DNA from: Clostridia bacterium
Lineage (GTDB): Bacteria > Bacillota > Clostridia > Oscillospirales > CAG-272
Direction: 5' to 3'
DNA length: 22,219 nt
Assembly (NCBI GenBank): GCA_017625275.1
Contig: JAGALI010000150.1
Span: 1 to 22,219, forward strand
The notes under the pieces are model-generated. The model did not search any database. It worked only from the letters and a program-made list of their open reading frames with translations, and was not told the DNA's origin. A program made the translations under genes and the position numbers. Positions 22,022 through 22,219 of the stretch are shown here, piece after piece; position 1 is the first letter of the stretch; the number at the start of each line of letters is the position of its first letter.

Positions 22022-22219
22022 TTCTTGTTTCCTTTTGTCGTTTTTACTTCGCACTTCGCATTGCAAATCCCACATTTGCATGTCACCTGACTTGCAAGAA
22101 GCTAACTGTTTTTTAAGGCTTAATAGACAAGTTAGGCTAGGCGCACCACGAGAACCCCCTAAAATTCTATGAATTTTTGGCAAACCCCTACCATAGTAGA
22201 CGGACGATGGCTATCTAAC
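22022..22219 (-). other. Leader region with repeats and hairpins upstream of the prdX-like gene
   Basis: This 198-base region at the right edge holds no gene I can name. It has a perfect hairpin TGCAAAT-GTGGG-ATTTGCA (22062-22080), a tandem 7-base repeat (ACTTCGC twice on the plus strand, 22046-22059), and an inverted repeat AAAATTC-TAT-GAATTTT (22161-22177) set between two G-rich strings. The prdX-like frame is open through it back to a TAG near 22211. It may be a dispersed repeat, the end of an RNA gene, or a structured leader. No T-box consensus was found. I see no clear promoter. Confidence 0.4.

Noticed and set aside
22022..22219. T-box riboswitch or tmRNA end upstream of the prdX-like gene
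   Set aside because: No AGGGTGG-type T-box sequence and no tRNA-like TTCGA arm with CCA end is present.
1..22219. CRISPR arrays, tRNA or rRNA genes, insertion sequences
   Set aside because: I saw no regularly spaced repeats, no cloverleaf-like sequence in the gaps and no transposase; almost all space is taken by the genes listed, and no gap exceeds 300 bases.

Overview
The window looks like a chromosomal segment of a moderately AT-rich Bacillota (Clostridia-type, possibly gut-associated) bacterium. The evidence is strong Shine-Dalgarno sites before most genes, sigma-A style promoters (TTGACA/TATAAT with 17-18 base spacers), and the conserved cluster rpmH-rnpA-yidD-yidC-jag near mnmE and mnmG. 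The organism assignment is an inference from gene order and protein flavour, not from a database match. Every gene I can support lies on the minus strand, so transcription runs from high to low coordinates.

Layout, in the direction of transcription. (1) 22219-17853: a 5' region with repeats and hairpins, then a tight operon: a prolyl-tRNA editing protein (PrdX/YbaK type), rlmH, mnmG and, unexpectedly, a GH28 polygalacturonase-like gene, closed by a strong terminator. (2) 17816-15735: a perfect 18-base palindrome at a possible promoter, then a YgiQ-type radical SAM protein. (3) 15716-12760: rpmH behind a near-perfect promoter and followed by a terminator, then rnpA-yidD-yidC-jag (RNase P protein, membrane insertion, RNA binding), ended by a terminator. 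(4) 12734-11752: a lipid kinase of the diacylglycerol kinase family with its own promoter and terminator. (5) 11723-3928: a second terminator, a promoter-like region with tandem repeats and a perfect palindrome, then a closely packed block of twelve phage-type genes: small terminase (N-terminally short), large terminase, SPP1-type portal, scaffold, major capsid, two head connectors, tail terminator, distal tail protein, Gp37-like tail protein, XhlA-like protein and a holin-like membrane protein. (6) 3858-3109: a HAD phosphatase with its terminator. (7) 3098-1: mnmE behind its own promoter, an RNHCP zinc-ribbon protein, a PflX-like radical SAM protein, and the start of an alpha-galactosidase-like gene that runs off the window.

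The most interesting part is the phage-type block. It has no integrase, repressor, major tail protein, tape measure, head protease or endolysin, yet every remaining gene is open, has a ribosome binding site and is packed with overlaps or small gaps. The small terminase lacks the usual N-terminal helix-turn-helix region. This fits a maintained particle-forming locus such as a gene transfer agent or other domesticated capsid system at least as well as a decaying prophage. Which of these it is cannot be decided from this window alone.
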